8,513 nt of DNA from JBOGFC01 sp050742155 (lineage in GTDB: Bacteria > Actinomycetota > Acidimicrobiia > Spongiisociales > JALYHC01): positions 1-8,513 of the forward strand of contig JBOGFC010000069.1 of assembly GCA_050742155.1 (NCBI GenBank). The letters are read 5' to 3'. Below are positions 1 through 6,598 of the stretch, piece by piece (position 1 is the first letter of the stretch; every line of letters starts with the position of its first letter). The notes under the pieces were generated by a model, which was given only the letters and a program-made list of their open reading frames with translations, did not search any database and was not told the origin of the DNA. The translations under genes were made by a program, and so were the position numbers.

Positions 1-1149
1 GCGGTTCCCCAGCGCTCTGAGGGCGGCGTGGTGGTGCTTCCCCGAAGCCCGCTGGGCGTCGTAGAACTCCCGGGCCCAACCGGATTCCCGCAGGGAGCAG
101 AAAGCCCACTGCTGGATGGCGTCCCGCAGGTGCCCGTTGCAGGCCAGACGGCGGGCCACCACGTACTCGGACTTGCCCGATCGTCGGGTGACGGGGGCGG
201 TTCCCCCGTAGGATTGCAGCGAGGCCGGCGACCCGAACTGAGATGGATGGTCGCCGACCTCACCCGCTACCCTGCCGGCGAGACGGGCACCGAGGCCAGG
301 CATGCTCAGGTAGATCTCGCCGGCAGGGACGGGCTTCCCCTCGGGGCCCTCCACGGAGCCCAAGCCGACCAGCAGCTCCCCCATGCGCCGCTCCCAGGCC
401 CGCCGCTGGCGGTGAATGGCCAGAAGCTGGGTGGCATGCAAGCGGATGGTGGCCTCCTTGGCCCGCACCAGGTGAGCCCGGGGGGTGAACTGCGAGGAGG
501 CCAGGGCCTCTCGGAGCTTCTCCACCGCTCGGTCGGGCCACCCGTGGCGGGTCCCGCGGAAGTAGGCCTCCAGCTCCGAGCCGGTGGCCTCCCGGGCGGC
601 CTCGGTGGTCGGCCAGCGCTCCACCAGCCCCAAGAACGTTGGCGCCCCCAGGTCCTCGCCACCGAAAGCGAAGAGCTCGGGGGCCACCGCCAAGAGGTCG
701 GCACGGAGACGGTTGAGGAGCCGACGCTGGTCTCGGGCCGCCCGGGCGTCGTCTCGGGCGATGGACCGCAGCTCGGCCGCCTCCTCCCCGTGGGGGACGA
801 GAGGCCGGAGCACCATCAGGGGATCAGCAGCCATCCGGCAGAGGATCCGGGCGTCCTCCCCGTCGTCCTTGGCCCTGGCCGGGCCCCGACGTCGGGAGAC
901 CAGGTCGGGATTGACCGGGACCACCGCATACCCGGCCTCCACCAACACCTCCACCAGGTGACCGTGACGCCCCTCCAAGGCCACCCGCACCTCGGTGGGG
1001 TCGGGCTCCAGGGCCGAGATGCGCCCGATGATCAGCTCGACTCCCTCAGGGGTGTGGGGAACCGAGAACTCCTCGACGATCCCCTCCCCGGGCCTCCCCA
1101 AGGCCACCTGGTTTACATCTTCGGACCAATCGACACCGACGCCCAACAT
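1..1149 (-). CDS. IS110-family transposase (DEDD + Tnp20 domains), 3' end outside window
   Basis: This is a recombinase that moves the IS by RNA-guided DNA exchange, according to knowledge of the IS110 family. The reading frame is open for 383 codons from ATG at 1149 to the window edge. The N-terminal RuvC-like DEDD domain shows D7 in VGVDWS, E59 in RVALEG, and D96 and D99 in the KDDGEDA box (family form K.D..DA). A helical, arginine-rich middle follows (about 120-260). The C-terminal Tnp20 domain begins at SMPGLGARLAG (282-292) and continues with F305 and SYGGTAPVTRRSGKS (313-327), which holds the likely catalytic serine region. It ends with the family-typical KHHHAALRALGNR at the edge. Members have roughly 400 residues, so only about 20 seem to be missing. 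A strong AGGAGG lies four bases before the ATG. No frameshift or stop is seen, so the gene may be active. Confidence 0.93.
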   Translation of the reverse strand, partial: MLGVGVDWSEDVNQVALGRPGEGIVEEFSVPHTPEGVELIIGRISALEPDPTEVRVALEGRHGHLVEVLVEAGYAVVPVNPDLVSRRRGPARAKDDGEDARILCRMAADPLMVLRPLVPHGEEAAELRSIARDDARAARDQRRLLNRLRADLLAVAPELFAFGGEDLGAPTFLGLVERWPTTEAAREATGSELEAYFRGTRHGWPDRAVEKLREALASSQFTPRAHLVRAKEATIRLHATQLLAIHRQRRAWERRMGELLVGLGSVEGPEGKPVPAGEIYLSMPGLGARLAGRVAGEVGDHPSQFGSPASLQSYGGTAPVTRRSGKSEYVVARRLACNGHLRDAIQQWAFCSLRESGWAREFYDAQRASGKHHHAALRALGNR

Positions 1150-1160
1150 GGCGCCTCCTC
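1150..1160 (-). promoter_or_regulatory. Ribosome binding site of the IS110 transposase
   Basis: Read on the minus strand, AGGAGG is followed by CGCC and the ATG at 1149-1147. The anti-SD match is full length, though the spacing is slightly short. It supports this ATG as the start, and the encoded protein begins directly with the family's first beta strand and D7. Confidence 0.7.
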
Positions 1161-1384
1161 TCTTCTCTCGGCGAACGGGACACTGGAGGCACAGCGCCGT
1201 GCTGATGAACGAGCCCTCATGGGGCGACACCCTTGTGGTCGTCAGGCCTCCGGAGCACCCCTCGGGGGAAGCCGTCTCATTTCAGTCCTCGAGGGACAAG
1301 CGAGGGGAGCTTTCCCCCAAGGGCGCGTCCACGGAGAAGGAGGTTAAATCATCAGCCTGGAGGAGGCCCTGGCCTACGCCCAAG
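1150..1384 (-). ncRNA. Candidate IS110 bridge-RNA region (left-end non-coding DNA)
   Basis: No credible gene lies in this 235-bp stretch. In the IS110 group the DNA between the left end and the transposase start encodes the bridge RNA, whose loops pair with donor and target DNA. Several short hairpins can be drawn here: arms at 1304-1308/1313-1317 with a four-base loop; 1285-1288/1293-1296; 1213-1216/1222-1225; and a stem in 1225-1241 with loop CCTT and one bulged base. A longer-range pairing GGGGGAA (1264-1270) with TTCCCCC (1312-1318) would enclose one of them. The position is established family knowledge. The identity as a bridge RNA, its exact ends and its loops are inference, and the folds were found by eye in G/C-rich sequence where chance stems are common. 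Confidence 0.4.
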
Positions 1385-2491
1385 CTAGGCCAGCCCCCGC
1401 AACAGCTCGTCCTGGAGGTGGAAGCTCGACCTGAGCTTGGCGAGGTCGGCCATGTAGGTGATGTTCCAGAGCACCAGATGCTCCAAGCCGGCCTCCCCGA
1501 AGCGCTGGACCTGCTCGATCACGCGGTCGGGGGTCCCGTTGAGCGTGTAGGCGCGGCAGACCTCCGGCGGCACCGCCTGGAAGGCCGTCAGCGCGTCGCT
1601 GCGCGAGAGGCGGGTGGGGACGTAATCCCTCAGGCCGTAGAAGCCCTCGCCGAGCGGGTGCCGGTGGCCGAGCTCCTCGTAGGCCGAGGAGGGCAACAAC
1701 AGCATCCACCCCCGCACCAGCGGGGTCTCGAGGAGGCGCTCGACCTCCGCCTCGTCCTCGTCGACCACCAGCATGGCCCACACCGCCGGGGTGATGGCAG
1801 ATGGGTCGCGCCCGGCCCGCCCGGCCGCCGCCCGGATCTCCTTCCAGTCGGCCTCCCAGCGCTCCAACCCCAGGTAGGTGGGGAGCCACCCGTCGGCGTG
1901 CCCTCCCACCAGCCGCAGCATGCGAGGCCCATGCGCTCCCACCCAGATGGGCGGGTAGGCCCCTTCCCGGTAAGGACGCAACCCGCACACCGCCTCCCGG
2001 AGGCGCCAGAACTCCCCGTCGAACGAGACCGGCTCGTCGTGCTCCCACAGCAGGTGGATGATGCTGAGCGCCTCCGCCAAGCGGGCGAGCGGCCGGGAGT
2101 CGTCCAGCCCGTAGGGCTCGATGTTCGCCCGCTCCCCGGCCCCGATGCCGAGGATGACCCTGCCCCGGGACAGGTGGTCGAGGGTAAGGAACTCCTGGGC
2201 GAGCATGGCCGGGTGGCGGCGCACCGGCTCGGTGACGGCCGTTCCGAGCGCCATGCGCTCGGTACGCACCGCCGCCGCGGCGATGGCCGCCACCGGATCC
2301 AAGAAGGCGTGCGGGCTGGGCATGAACCGGGCCACCTCGGCCACGTCCGGCGTCCAGGCCTGCTCGGGATGCCAGCCCATCAGATGGTCCGGCCACCACA
2401 TGGAGTGGTAGCCCTTCTCCTCTGCCCGCCGGGCATTCCTGATCAGGCTCTCCACCGGCGGCACGGTGGTGCCGGCGGTGCCGACCTTCAT
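1385..2491 (-). CDS. LLM-class flavin/F420-dependent oxidoreductase
   Basis: This is a luciferase-like monooxygenase-superfamily enzyme of 368 residues, a normal length for a single TIM barrel. The most telling stretch is LGIGAGERANIEPYG (114-128), which resembles the F420-binding segment of methylene-tetrahydromethanopterin reductase-like and mycobacterial phthiodiolone-ketoreductase-like proteins. Other family features are WWPDHLMGW (32-40), the strand MALGTAVTEPVRRHPAMLAQ (80-99), the LSRGR turn (107-111), PPIWVGAHGPRMLRLVGGHADGWLP (180-204) and a C-terminal GTPDRVIEQVQRFGEAGLEHLVLW helix-strand pair. F420 rather than FMN is inferred from that similarity; the substrate is unknown. GGGGAGGG at 2499-2506 gives a good ribosome site seven bases before the ATG. 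It lies 42 bp after the acyl-CoA dehydrogenase and is probably the last gene of that operon, just before the IS110 element. Confidence 0.9.
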   Translation of the reverse strand: MKVGTAGTTVPPVESLIRNARRAEEKGYHSMWWPDHLMGWHPEQAWTPDVAEVARFMPSPHAFLDPVAAIAAAAVRTERMALGTAVTEPVRRHPAMLAQEFLTLDHLSRGRVILGIGAGERANIEPYGLDDSRPLARLAEALSIIHLLWEHDEPVSFDGEFWRLREAVCGLRPYREGAYPPIWVGAHGPRMLRLVGGHADGWLPTYLGLERWEADWKEIRAAAGRAGRDPSAITPAVWAMLVVDEDEAEVERLLETPLVRGWMLLLPSSAYEELGHRHPLGEGFYGLRDYVPTRLSRSDALTAFQAVPPEVCRAYTLNGTPDRVIEQVQRFGEAGLEHLVLWNITYMADLAKLRSSFHLQDELLRGLA

Positions 2492-2508
2492 CGAGGAGCC
2501 CTCCCCGA

Positions 2509-2529
2509 CCCTCCCCCGAAGAGGGAGGG
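2509..2529. repeat. Intergenic G/C palindrome between acyl-CoA dehydrogenase and LLM genes
   Basis: CCCTCCC (2509-2515) and GGGAGGG (2523-2529) form a perfect 7-bp inverted repeat around a 7-base loop, starting five bases after the acyl-CoA dehydrogenase stop. The flank CGACCCTCCCCC (2506-2517) recurs exactly at 3759-3770, on the other side of that gene. This makes it a member of the same repeat family as 3766-3827. No U-run follows, so it is not a classical intrinsic terminator, and the LLM gene downstream has its own ribosome site. Confidence 0.65.
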
Positions 2530-2533
2530 AGCC

Positions 2534-3742
2534 TCAGGCACTCGGCTCCTTGGGGAGGCCGAGGGCCCGCTCTCCGAGGATGTTCTTTTGGATTTCCTCG
2601 GTTCCCCCGCCGATGGTGGTCCCCGGGCTGAAGAGGAACCCCTCCGCCCACTCCTCGGGTGCCCGGCGGTCCTTCCACAGCAACCCGTGCAACCCGAGGA
2701 TCTCCAGCGCGCCGGCCATGAGCCGCTTGCCGAACCGGTCGGCGAGCAGCTTCTGGACGGCGGCCCGGTGACCGGGCGTGCCGGCGGCCAGCTCGCTCAG
2801 CACCCGCAGCCGTACGAACTCCACCACCCGGTGCTCCCCGTAGAGGCGGGCCACCAGCTGCCGGTAGCGAGGGTCGTCCATGAGCCGGTCCGGACCGCGG
2901 GTGGCAGCCTTGGCCAGCTTGAGGAAATCGGTGAACGACGGCCCGCCCCCCCACAGCGACCCGCTTCCCGTGGTGAGGCTGATGCGCTCGTTCATGAGGG
3001 TGGTCATGGCGGGCGGCCAGCCCTCGCCGATCTTCCCCAAGACGTTCTCGGCCGGCACCCGGGCCCCATCCAGGAACACCTCGCAGAACTCCTCTCCACC
3101 GGTCATCTGACGGAGAGGACGCACCTCGATGCCCGGCTGATGCATGTCGATGAGAAAGTAGGTGATCCCCCGATGCTTGGGCGCCTCGGGGTCGGTCCGG
3201 GCCAGGAGGATGCCCCAATCGGCCTGGAAGCCCAGCGAGGTCCACACCTTCTGGCCGCTCACCACGAACTCGTCCCCGTCGGCCCGCTCGGCTCTGGTGG
3301 CCAGGCTGCCCAGGTCCGAGCCGGCATTGGGCTCGGAGAAGAGCTGGCACCAGATCTCCTCGCCGGTGAGGATCTTGGGCAGGAAGCGGCGCTTCTGCTC
3401 TTCGGTGCCGTACTCGAGGATGGTGGGCCCCGCCCAGCCCACCCCGATCGGGTTGCCCGGGCCCGGGGCTCCCAACCGCTCGAGCTCTTCGATGAGGATG
3501 AGGCGCTCCAGCATGCCGAGGCCGCGGCCCCCGTACTCCTCGGGCCAGTGCACCGCCACCAACCGGGCCTCCTGCAGCTTGGCATGCCAGGCTCCACCGG
3601 CGAATCCGGTCCCCACCGCCCCGCCCGGGCCTCGCAGGCCCGCTGCCTCCTCGGCATAGCGGACCGGGTCCCAGTTGGCCTCCAGGAACTCCCTGATCTC
3701 CCGGCGAAACGCCTCCGCCTCGGCGGGGTAGTCGAAGTCCAC
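2534..3742 (-). CDS. Acyl-CoA dehydrogenase (FadE-like)
   Basis: This FAD-dependent enzyme introduces the alpha-beta double bond into an acyl-CoA thioester, the first oxidative step of beta-oxidation-type pathways. At 402 residues it spans the full family fold. The N-terminal helical domain is 1-125. CQLFSEPNAGSDLGSLAT (132-149) is the family's first signature region, and VVSGQKVWTS (160-169) lies in the FAD-binding beta domain. The C-terminal helices end in TTIGGGTEEIQKNILGER (375-392). In medium-chain enzymes this last motif carries the catalytic Glu (YEGT-type); here that position is Gly. The base must therefore lie elsewhere, as in several mycobacterial FadE proteins that use a Glu about 130 residues earlier; E240 is a candidate (inference). 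Many such actinobacterial enzymes act on steroid or branched CoA esters as heteromers, but no partner gene is visible here. The start is GTG with no close ribosome site. Confidence 0.95.
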   Translation of the reverse strand: MDFDYPAEAEAFRREIREFLEANWDPVRYAEEAAGLRGPGGAVGTGFAGGAWHAKLQEARLVAVHWPEEYGGRGLGMLERLILIEELERLGAPGPGNPIGVGWAGPTILEYGTEEQKRRFLPKILTGEEIWCQLFSEPNAGSDLGSLATRAERADGDEFVVSGQKVWTSLGFQADWGILLARTDPEAPKHRGITYFLIDMHQPGIEVRPLRQMTGGEEFCEVFLDGARVPAENVLGKIGEGWPPAMTTLMNERISLTTGSGSLWGGGPSFTDFLKLAKAATRGPDRLMDDPRYRQLVARLYGEHRVVEFVRLRVLSELAAGTPGHRAAVQKLLADRFGKRLMAGALEILGLHGLLWKDRRAPEEWAEGFLFSPGTTIGGGTEEIQKNILGERALGLPKEPSA

Positions 3743-3765
3743 GAAGCGCAGGATATCCCGACCCT

Positions 3766-3794
3766 CCCCCTACCCCCTCCCAGAGGGAGGGGGG
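3766..3794. repeat. Palindromic repeat, copy A
   Basis: A 29-bp unit with CCCCCTCCC (3773-3781), loop AGA, and GGGAGGGGG (3785-3793): a perfect 9-bp inverted repeat. On the minus strand it encodes the last residues and stop codon (3772-3770) of the hydrolase, then runs into the gap before the acyl-CoA dehydrogenase. It is nearly identical to copy B 34 bp away. Confidence 0.85.
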
Positions 3795-4645
3795 AGGAGC
3801 CCCCTACGCCTCCCAGAGGGAGGGGGGAAGTCGGTGAGGAACTCGGCCACCAGCTCGGCCAGCCGGTCCGGCCGCTCCATGGGGAGGAAGTGGCCGGCAT
3901 CGGCCACGACTACCAATCGGGCCTTGGGCATCCGTCCGGTCATAGCCTCCACGAAGGCCGCCCGATGGCTGTCCGAGCGCTCTCCGGCCACCACCAACAC
4001 CGGCGCGCCCACCTCTCCGAGGCGCTCCCAGGCCCCGTGGGCGGAGGCGGTCCGATAGACCTCGGCTTCCGCCCATGGAGGGCACTTCAGCCACCAGGCT
4101 CCGTCTCGCTCCGCGAGGCCGCCCGTCAGGTAGGCATCGAGAGACCGAGGGTCCCAGCTCGCGAACGCCTCCTTGGAGGCGAAGTTGGCCCGGGCCTCCG
4201 ACAACGTGGGAAAGGAGGGCTTGCGGCGCTCGGCTCCTTCGGCCAGCGGAGAATCGTCGGACCTTCGAAACGGCGGAGGAAGGATGATCGGCTCCACCAA
4301 CACCAACCCGGCGAAGGTGCCCGGCCGAAGAATCTCCGCCATGGCCAGCGAGGCCCCACCAGAGGAGTGGCCGATTCCCACCGCTTTCGATCCGTCTGCA
4401 GAGAGAACCCGCAGGGCGTCTCGCCCGAAGTCCCACCAGTCGTAGGGAGGATCGGGCAGGTAGGAGTCGCCGTGGGCGAGGAAGTCCCAGGCGGTGGCCG
4501 GCAGTCCCACCCCCCTCCGGCGGAGCTCCGCCACCAGCGGCTCCCAGACGTCCTTGCAGAAGCCGGTGGCGTGGGCCAGGTAGAGGTGGATCGACCCCTC
4601 CCCGGGCCAGTGGCGGACGGCCAGGCCCTGTGCGGAACGGCTCAG
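3770..4645 (-). CDS. Alpha/beta-fold hydrolase with repeat-encoded C-terminal tail
   Basis: A serine hydrolase of the alpha/beta fold; the substrate cannot be told. The nucleophile elbow is GHSSG, with the serine encoded near 4366. The triad His is in ADAGHFLPME near the C-terminus, and the acid is probably the Asp of GERSDSH. The first ATG/GTG/TTG in frame is GTG at 4534, giving 254 residues, but this start removes the first strand and oxyanion segment. Those are plainly encoded upstream in the same frame as HLYLAHATGFCKDVWEPL. No ATG, GTG or TTG exists there. The best start is CTG at 4645, which overlaps the DUF3105 stop as CTGA and has GAGG seven bases before it, giving 291 residues. The last 18 residues (two PPPSGR segments) come from tandem palindromic repeats and are not part of the fold. 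If a standard start is required, use 4534. Confidence 0.85.
   Translation of the reverse strand: MSRSAQGLAVRHWPGEGSIHLYLAHATGFCKDVWEPLVAELRRRGVGLPATAWDFLAHGDSYLPDPPYDWWDFGRDALRVLSADGSKAVGIGHSSGGASLAMAEILRPGTFAGLVLVEPIILPPPFRRSDDSPLAEGAERRKPSFPTLSEARANFASKEAFASWDPRSLDAYLTGGLAERDGAWWLKCPPWAEAEVYRTASAHGAWERLGEVGAPVLVVAGERSDSHRAAFVEAMTGRMPKARLVVVADAGHFLPMERPDRLAELVAEFLTDFPPPSGRRRGLLPPPSGRG
3800..3827. repeat. Palindromic repeat, copy B
   Basis: A 28-bp unit differing from copy A by one base missing and one substitution (CTACGCC against CTACCCCC). The palindrome is shorter here, CCTCCC-AGA-GGGAGG (3809-3823). It lies wholly inside the hydrolase reading frame and encodes the first of two PPPSGR segments in the tail. 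G/C-rich hairpins with a CCCTC/GAGGG stem and an AGA loop are common dispersed intergenic repeats in high-GC bacteria (general knowledge). Confidence 0.85.
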
Positions 4646-5256
4646 GACTGGGCCTCGTCGACCTGGAATGGGCAGATGGCCCGCTCCGGCCCGTTCCCGG
4701 CGAAGCGTCGGTGGAAGGTGCCGATGGCCGGTTCGTCCAGCTCCTCCAGCAGCAGGCGCTTGGTCCAGGCGGTCAGGGCGATGGGGGCCGGCATCCCCTC
4801 CCGAGGCGCCAGCAGGGTCCAGTCCCCCAGATCACGGGCGATGTCCTCCAGCCGGCTCACCTGGTCTTCCGGCAGCGACGGGTCGTACTGGATGGCCACC
4901 GCCCCATGCTCCAGACTGTGCAGCTGGGCGACGTCGGCCACCGGGCTGCGATAGATGCCGCAGGCGGCCGGGGTGGGGGCGTGCGGACCGCTGGTGGGCG
5001 GCTCGGAGTTGTAGTCGGGGGTCGGCTCACCCGGAGCCAAGTGACGGACGCCCTGGCTGGGGAAGGTCTCGGTCTCCTCCACGCCCGGCGCGGGGGGCCG
5101 CGTGACGATGAAGGCCACCAGGCCGGCCACCCCCAGCAGGGCGACCCCTGCCCACAGCACCGCCTGGCGGCGGGCCGCCGACCGGCGGGCGGCCACCCGC
5201 TCCTCGGCCCGCTGCTGTCGCTTCCTCTCCAGCGCCCTGCCCCTGCTCCTGGCCAT
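4642..5256 (-). CDS. DUF3105 domain membrane-anchored protein
   Basis: A 204-residue protein of unknown function. The N-terminus is strongly basic (1-30, many Arg/Lys) and is followed by one hydrophobic segment, about 31-52 (VLWAGVALLGVAGLVAFIV). This suggests a cytoplasmic N-terminus and an extracytoplasmic C-terminal domain. That domain has the DUF3105 hallmarks YNSEPPTSGPHAP (82-94), CGIY (99-102) and LHSLEHGAVAIQY (112-124). The conserved histidines H92, H113 and H117 could form a metal site (inference from the pattern only). ATG at 5256 follows the pncB stop by six bases, so translation is likely coupled. Its own stop overlaps the probable hydrolase start. DUF3105 proteins are common in actinobacteria and have no established role. 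Confidence 0.88.
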   Translation of the reverse strand: MARSRGRALERKRQQRAEERVAARRSAARRQAVLWAGVALLGVAGLVAFIVTRPPAPGVEETETFPSQGVRHLAPGEPTPDYNSEPPTSGPHAPTPAACGIYRSPVADVAQLHSLEHGAVAIQYDPSLPEDQVSRLEDIARDLGDWTLLAPREGMPAPIALTAWTKRLLLEELDEPAIGTFHRRFAGNGPERAICPFQVDEAQS

Positions 5257-5262
5257 GGCCTC

Positions 5263-6582
5263 TTACATCGCCCTTTCCAGAGCCTGTTGCAACTCCGCAA
5301 GCTTCCGGCTCGGCTGGGGACGATACGACACCGGGCCCGAGAACCGCAACCTCTCTTCCGGCACCTGCTTCAGCTCGGCGCCGATCCGGGCCCGGATCGC
5401 CTCCAGGTCGTCCTCCACCAGCCGATCCGAGCCCGACCAGAGCTCCTCGAGCAACGGGAGCCCGGGCAGATCCTCATCGGCCAACCCGAGCGTGTCGACC
5501 TCACCGTCCCGAAAGACCTGCTTGCCGCCCGCCCAGGTGCGCTTCCCCTCGGAGAGCTTGAAGGTCGGACGGCCCTCGTAGGCCACCATCTTGTAGACGA
5601 CGTCGGCCACCGGGGCGTCCTCACTGGTCGCTACGCCGGTCCCCACCCCGAAGCCGTCCACCGGGACCCCGTTCTGCACCAGCTCGGCGATGGCGAACTC
5701 GTCCATGCCGCCCGACACGAAGATCTCCACCTCTTGTAGGCCGGCCTCGTCGAGGATCTGGCGCGTCCCGTGGGCCAGCGAGGGAATGTCGCCTGAGTCG
5801 AGGCGCACCGCCCTGAGCCGCTCTCCGCGCTCCTCCATCTCCTTGGCGACCACCGCCGCCTGGCGGACCCCCTCCAACGTGTCGTAGGTGTCGACCAACA
5901 AGACGGTCTTGGACCCGAACTCCCGGGCATAGGCTCGGAAGGCCTCCAGCTCGGAGGAGAAGGCGGTCACGTAGCTGTGGGCCATCGTCCCGCTGGGGGG
6001 GATCCCTAGCGCCTGGGCGGCGGCCACGTTGGAGGTGGCCACGAAGCCGGCCAGGTAGGAGGCTCGGGCGAACTTCATGCCGGCCTCCAGGCCCTGGGTG
6101 CGGCGCAGGGCGAAGTCGACGCAGTCCCGGCCCTGGGCGGCCAGCACGCAGCGGGCCGCCTTGGTGGCGGTGAGGGTGGGATAGCCGATCTCGTTGAGCA
6201 CCAGCGTCTCCAGGAGCTGGGCCACCGGTAGGGAGGCGGTCACCTCCAGCACCGGCTCGTCGGGGTAGAAGACGGTCCCCTCCCGCATCCCCCGCACCCG
6301 GCCTTCGAAGCGGACCTCCCGGAGCCAGTCGAGGAACTTCTCGTCGAACCCCTGCTCGCGGAGGTACTCGACCTGGTCGGACGAGAAGCACCACTCCTCC
6401 AGGTCCTCCAGCACCTGCTCGATGCCCATCGCCAGCAGGAACCCCCGGTCCTCGGGGAACTTGCGGAAGAAGCAGGAGAAGGTGGCCGGGGCGACCATCC
6501 CCAGAGCCAGGTAGGACTGGCCCATGGTCAGCTCGTAGAGGTCGGTCACGCCCCCTAGCGCGCCGGGAGGGCCGAAGGTCAT
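5263..6582 (-). CDS. pncB: Nicotinate phosphoribosyltransferase
   Basis: Joins nicotinate and PRPP to form nicotinate mononucleotide, the entry step of NAD salvage (Preiss-Handler pathway), in the cytoplasm with ATP-driven turnover. At 439 residues it has full family length. Seen motifs are TDLYELTMGQSYL (13-25) at the N-terminus; F39-R40 in the substrate-facing CFFRKF; SGTMAHSYV (197-205) with H202 at the position of the histidine that is phosphorylated in the family; DTYDTLEG (231-238); RLDSGD (260-265); SGGMDEF (290-296); and the phosphate-binding FGVGT (311-315). The ATG has AGGA ten bases upstream. It probably leads the operon with DUF3105, the hydrolase, acyl-CoA dehydrogenase and LLM genes, perhaps to secure NAD for oxidative catabolism (inference). 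Its 5' side lies 17 bp from the left hairpin of the 6599-7639 module, so any promoter must sit in or near that hairpin. Confidence 0.96.
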   Translation of the reverse strand: MTFGPPGALGGVTDLYELTMGQSYLALGMVAPATFSCFFRKFPEDRGFLLAMGIEQVLEDLEEWCFSSDQVEYLREQGFDEKFLDWLREVRFEGRVRGMREGTVFYPDEPVLEVTASLPVAQLLETLVLNEIGYPTLTATKAARCVLAAQGRDCVDFALRRTQGLEAGMKFARASYLAGFVATSNVAAAQALGIPPSGTMAHSYVTAFSSELEAFRAYAREFGSKTVLLVDTYDTLEGVRQAAVVAKEMEERGERLRAVRLDSGDIPSLAHGTRQILDEAGLQEVEIFVSGGMDEFAIAELVQNGVPVDGFGVGTGVATSEDAPVADVVYKMVAYEGRPTFKLSEGKRTWAGGKQVFRDGEVDTLGLADEDLPGLPLLEELWSGSDRLVEDDLEAIRARIGAELKQVPEERLRFSGPVSYRPQPSRKLAELQQALERAM

Positions 6583-6598
6583 GCCACCGCGATCCTAA

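Larger units (their letters stand above)
1..1384 (-). mobile_element. IS110-family insertion sequence, partial (left end plus most of transposase)
   Basis: The element is defined by its transposase (1-1149) and the non-coding stretch before it on the minus strand. The outer boundary near 1330-1384 is not fixed: IS110 elements usually lack conspicuous terminal inverted repeats and target duplications, and none is visible here. The upper limit used is the stop codon of the neighbouring LLM gene at 1385. The right end of the element lies outside the window. A long non-coding stretch 5' of the transposase fits the IS110 group, where the left end carries the RNA gene, rather than the IS1111 group, where it is at the right end (family knowledge). 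The adjacent LLM gene keeps a normal-looking C-terminus, so insertion probably occurred between genes. Confidence 0.75.

Noticed and set aside
28..1347. Plus-strand open frame of 439 codons
   Set aside because: It is antisense to the IS110 transposase, whose DEDD and Tnp20 motifs are clear. The plus product has no family features.
2509..2529. Rho-independent terminator after the acyl-CoA dehydrogenase
   Set aside because: The stem has no U-run downstream on the minus strand, and the next gene has its own ribosome site 7 bases before its start, so readthrough is likely.
1374..3350. Minus-strand open frame of 658 codons across the LLM and acyl-CoA dehydrogenase genes
   Set aside because: It is out of frame with both recognised proteins, and its translation is a Gly/Arg/Pro-rich shadow.
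995..4954. Plus-strand open frame of 1319 codons
   Set aside because: It lies antisense to four well-supported genes and the IS110 upstream region, and its product has no recognisable domain and is low-complexity in Pro, Gly and Arg. Long antisense frames are usual in such G/C-rich DNA.
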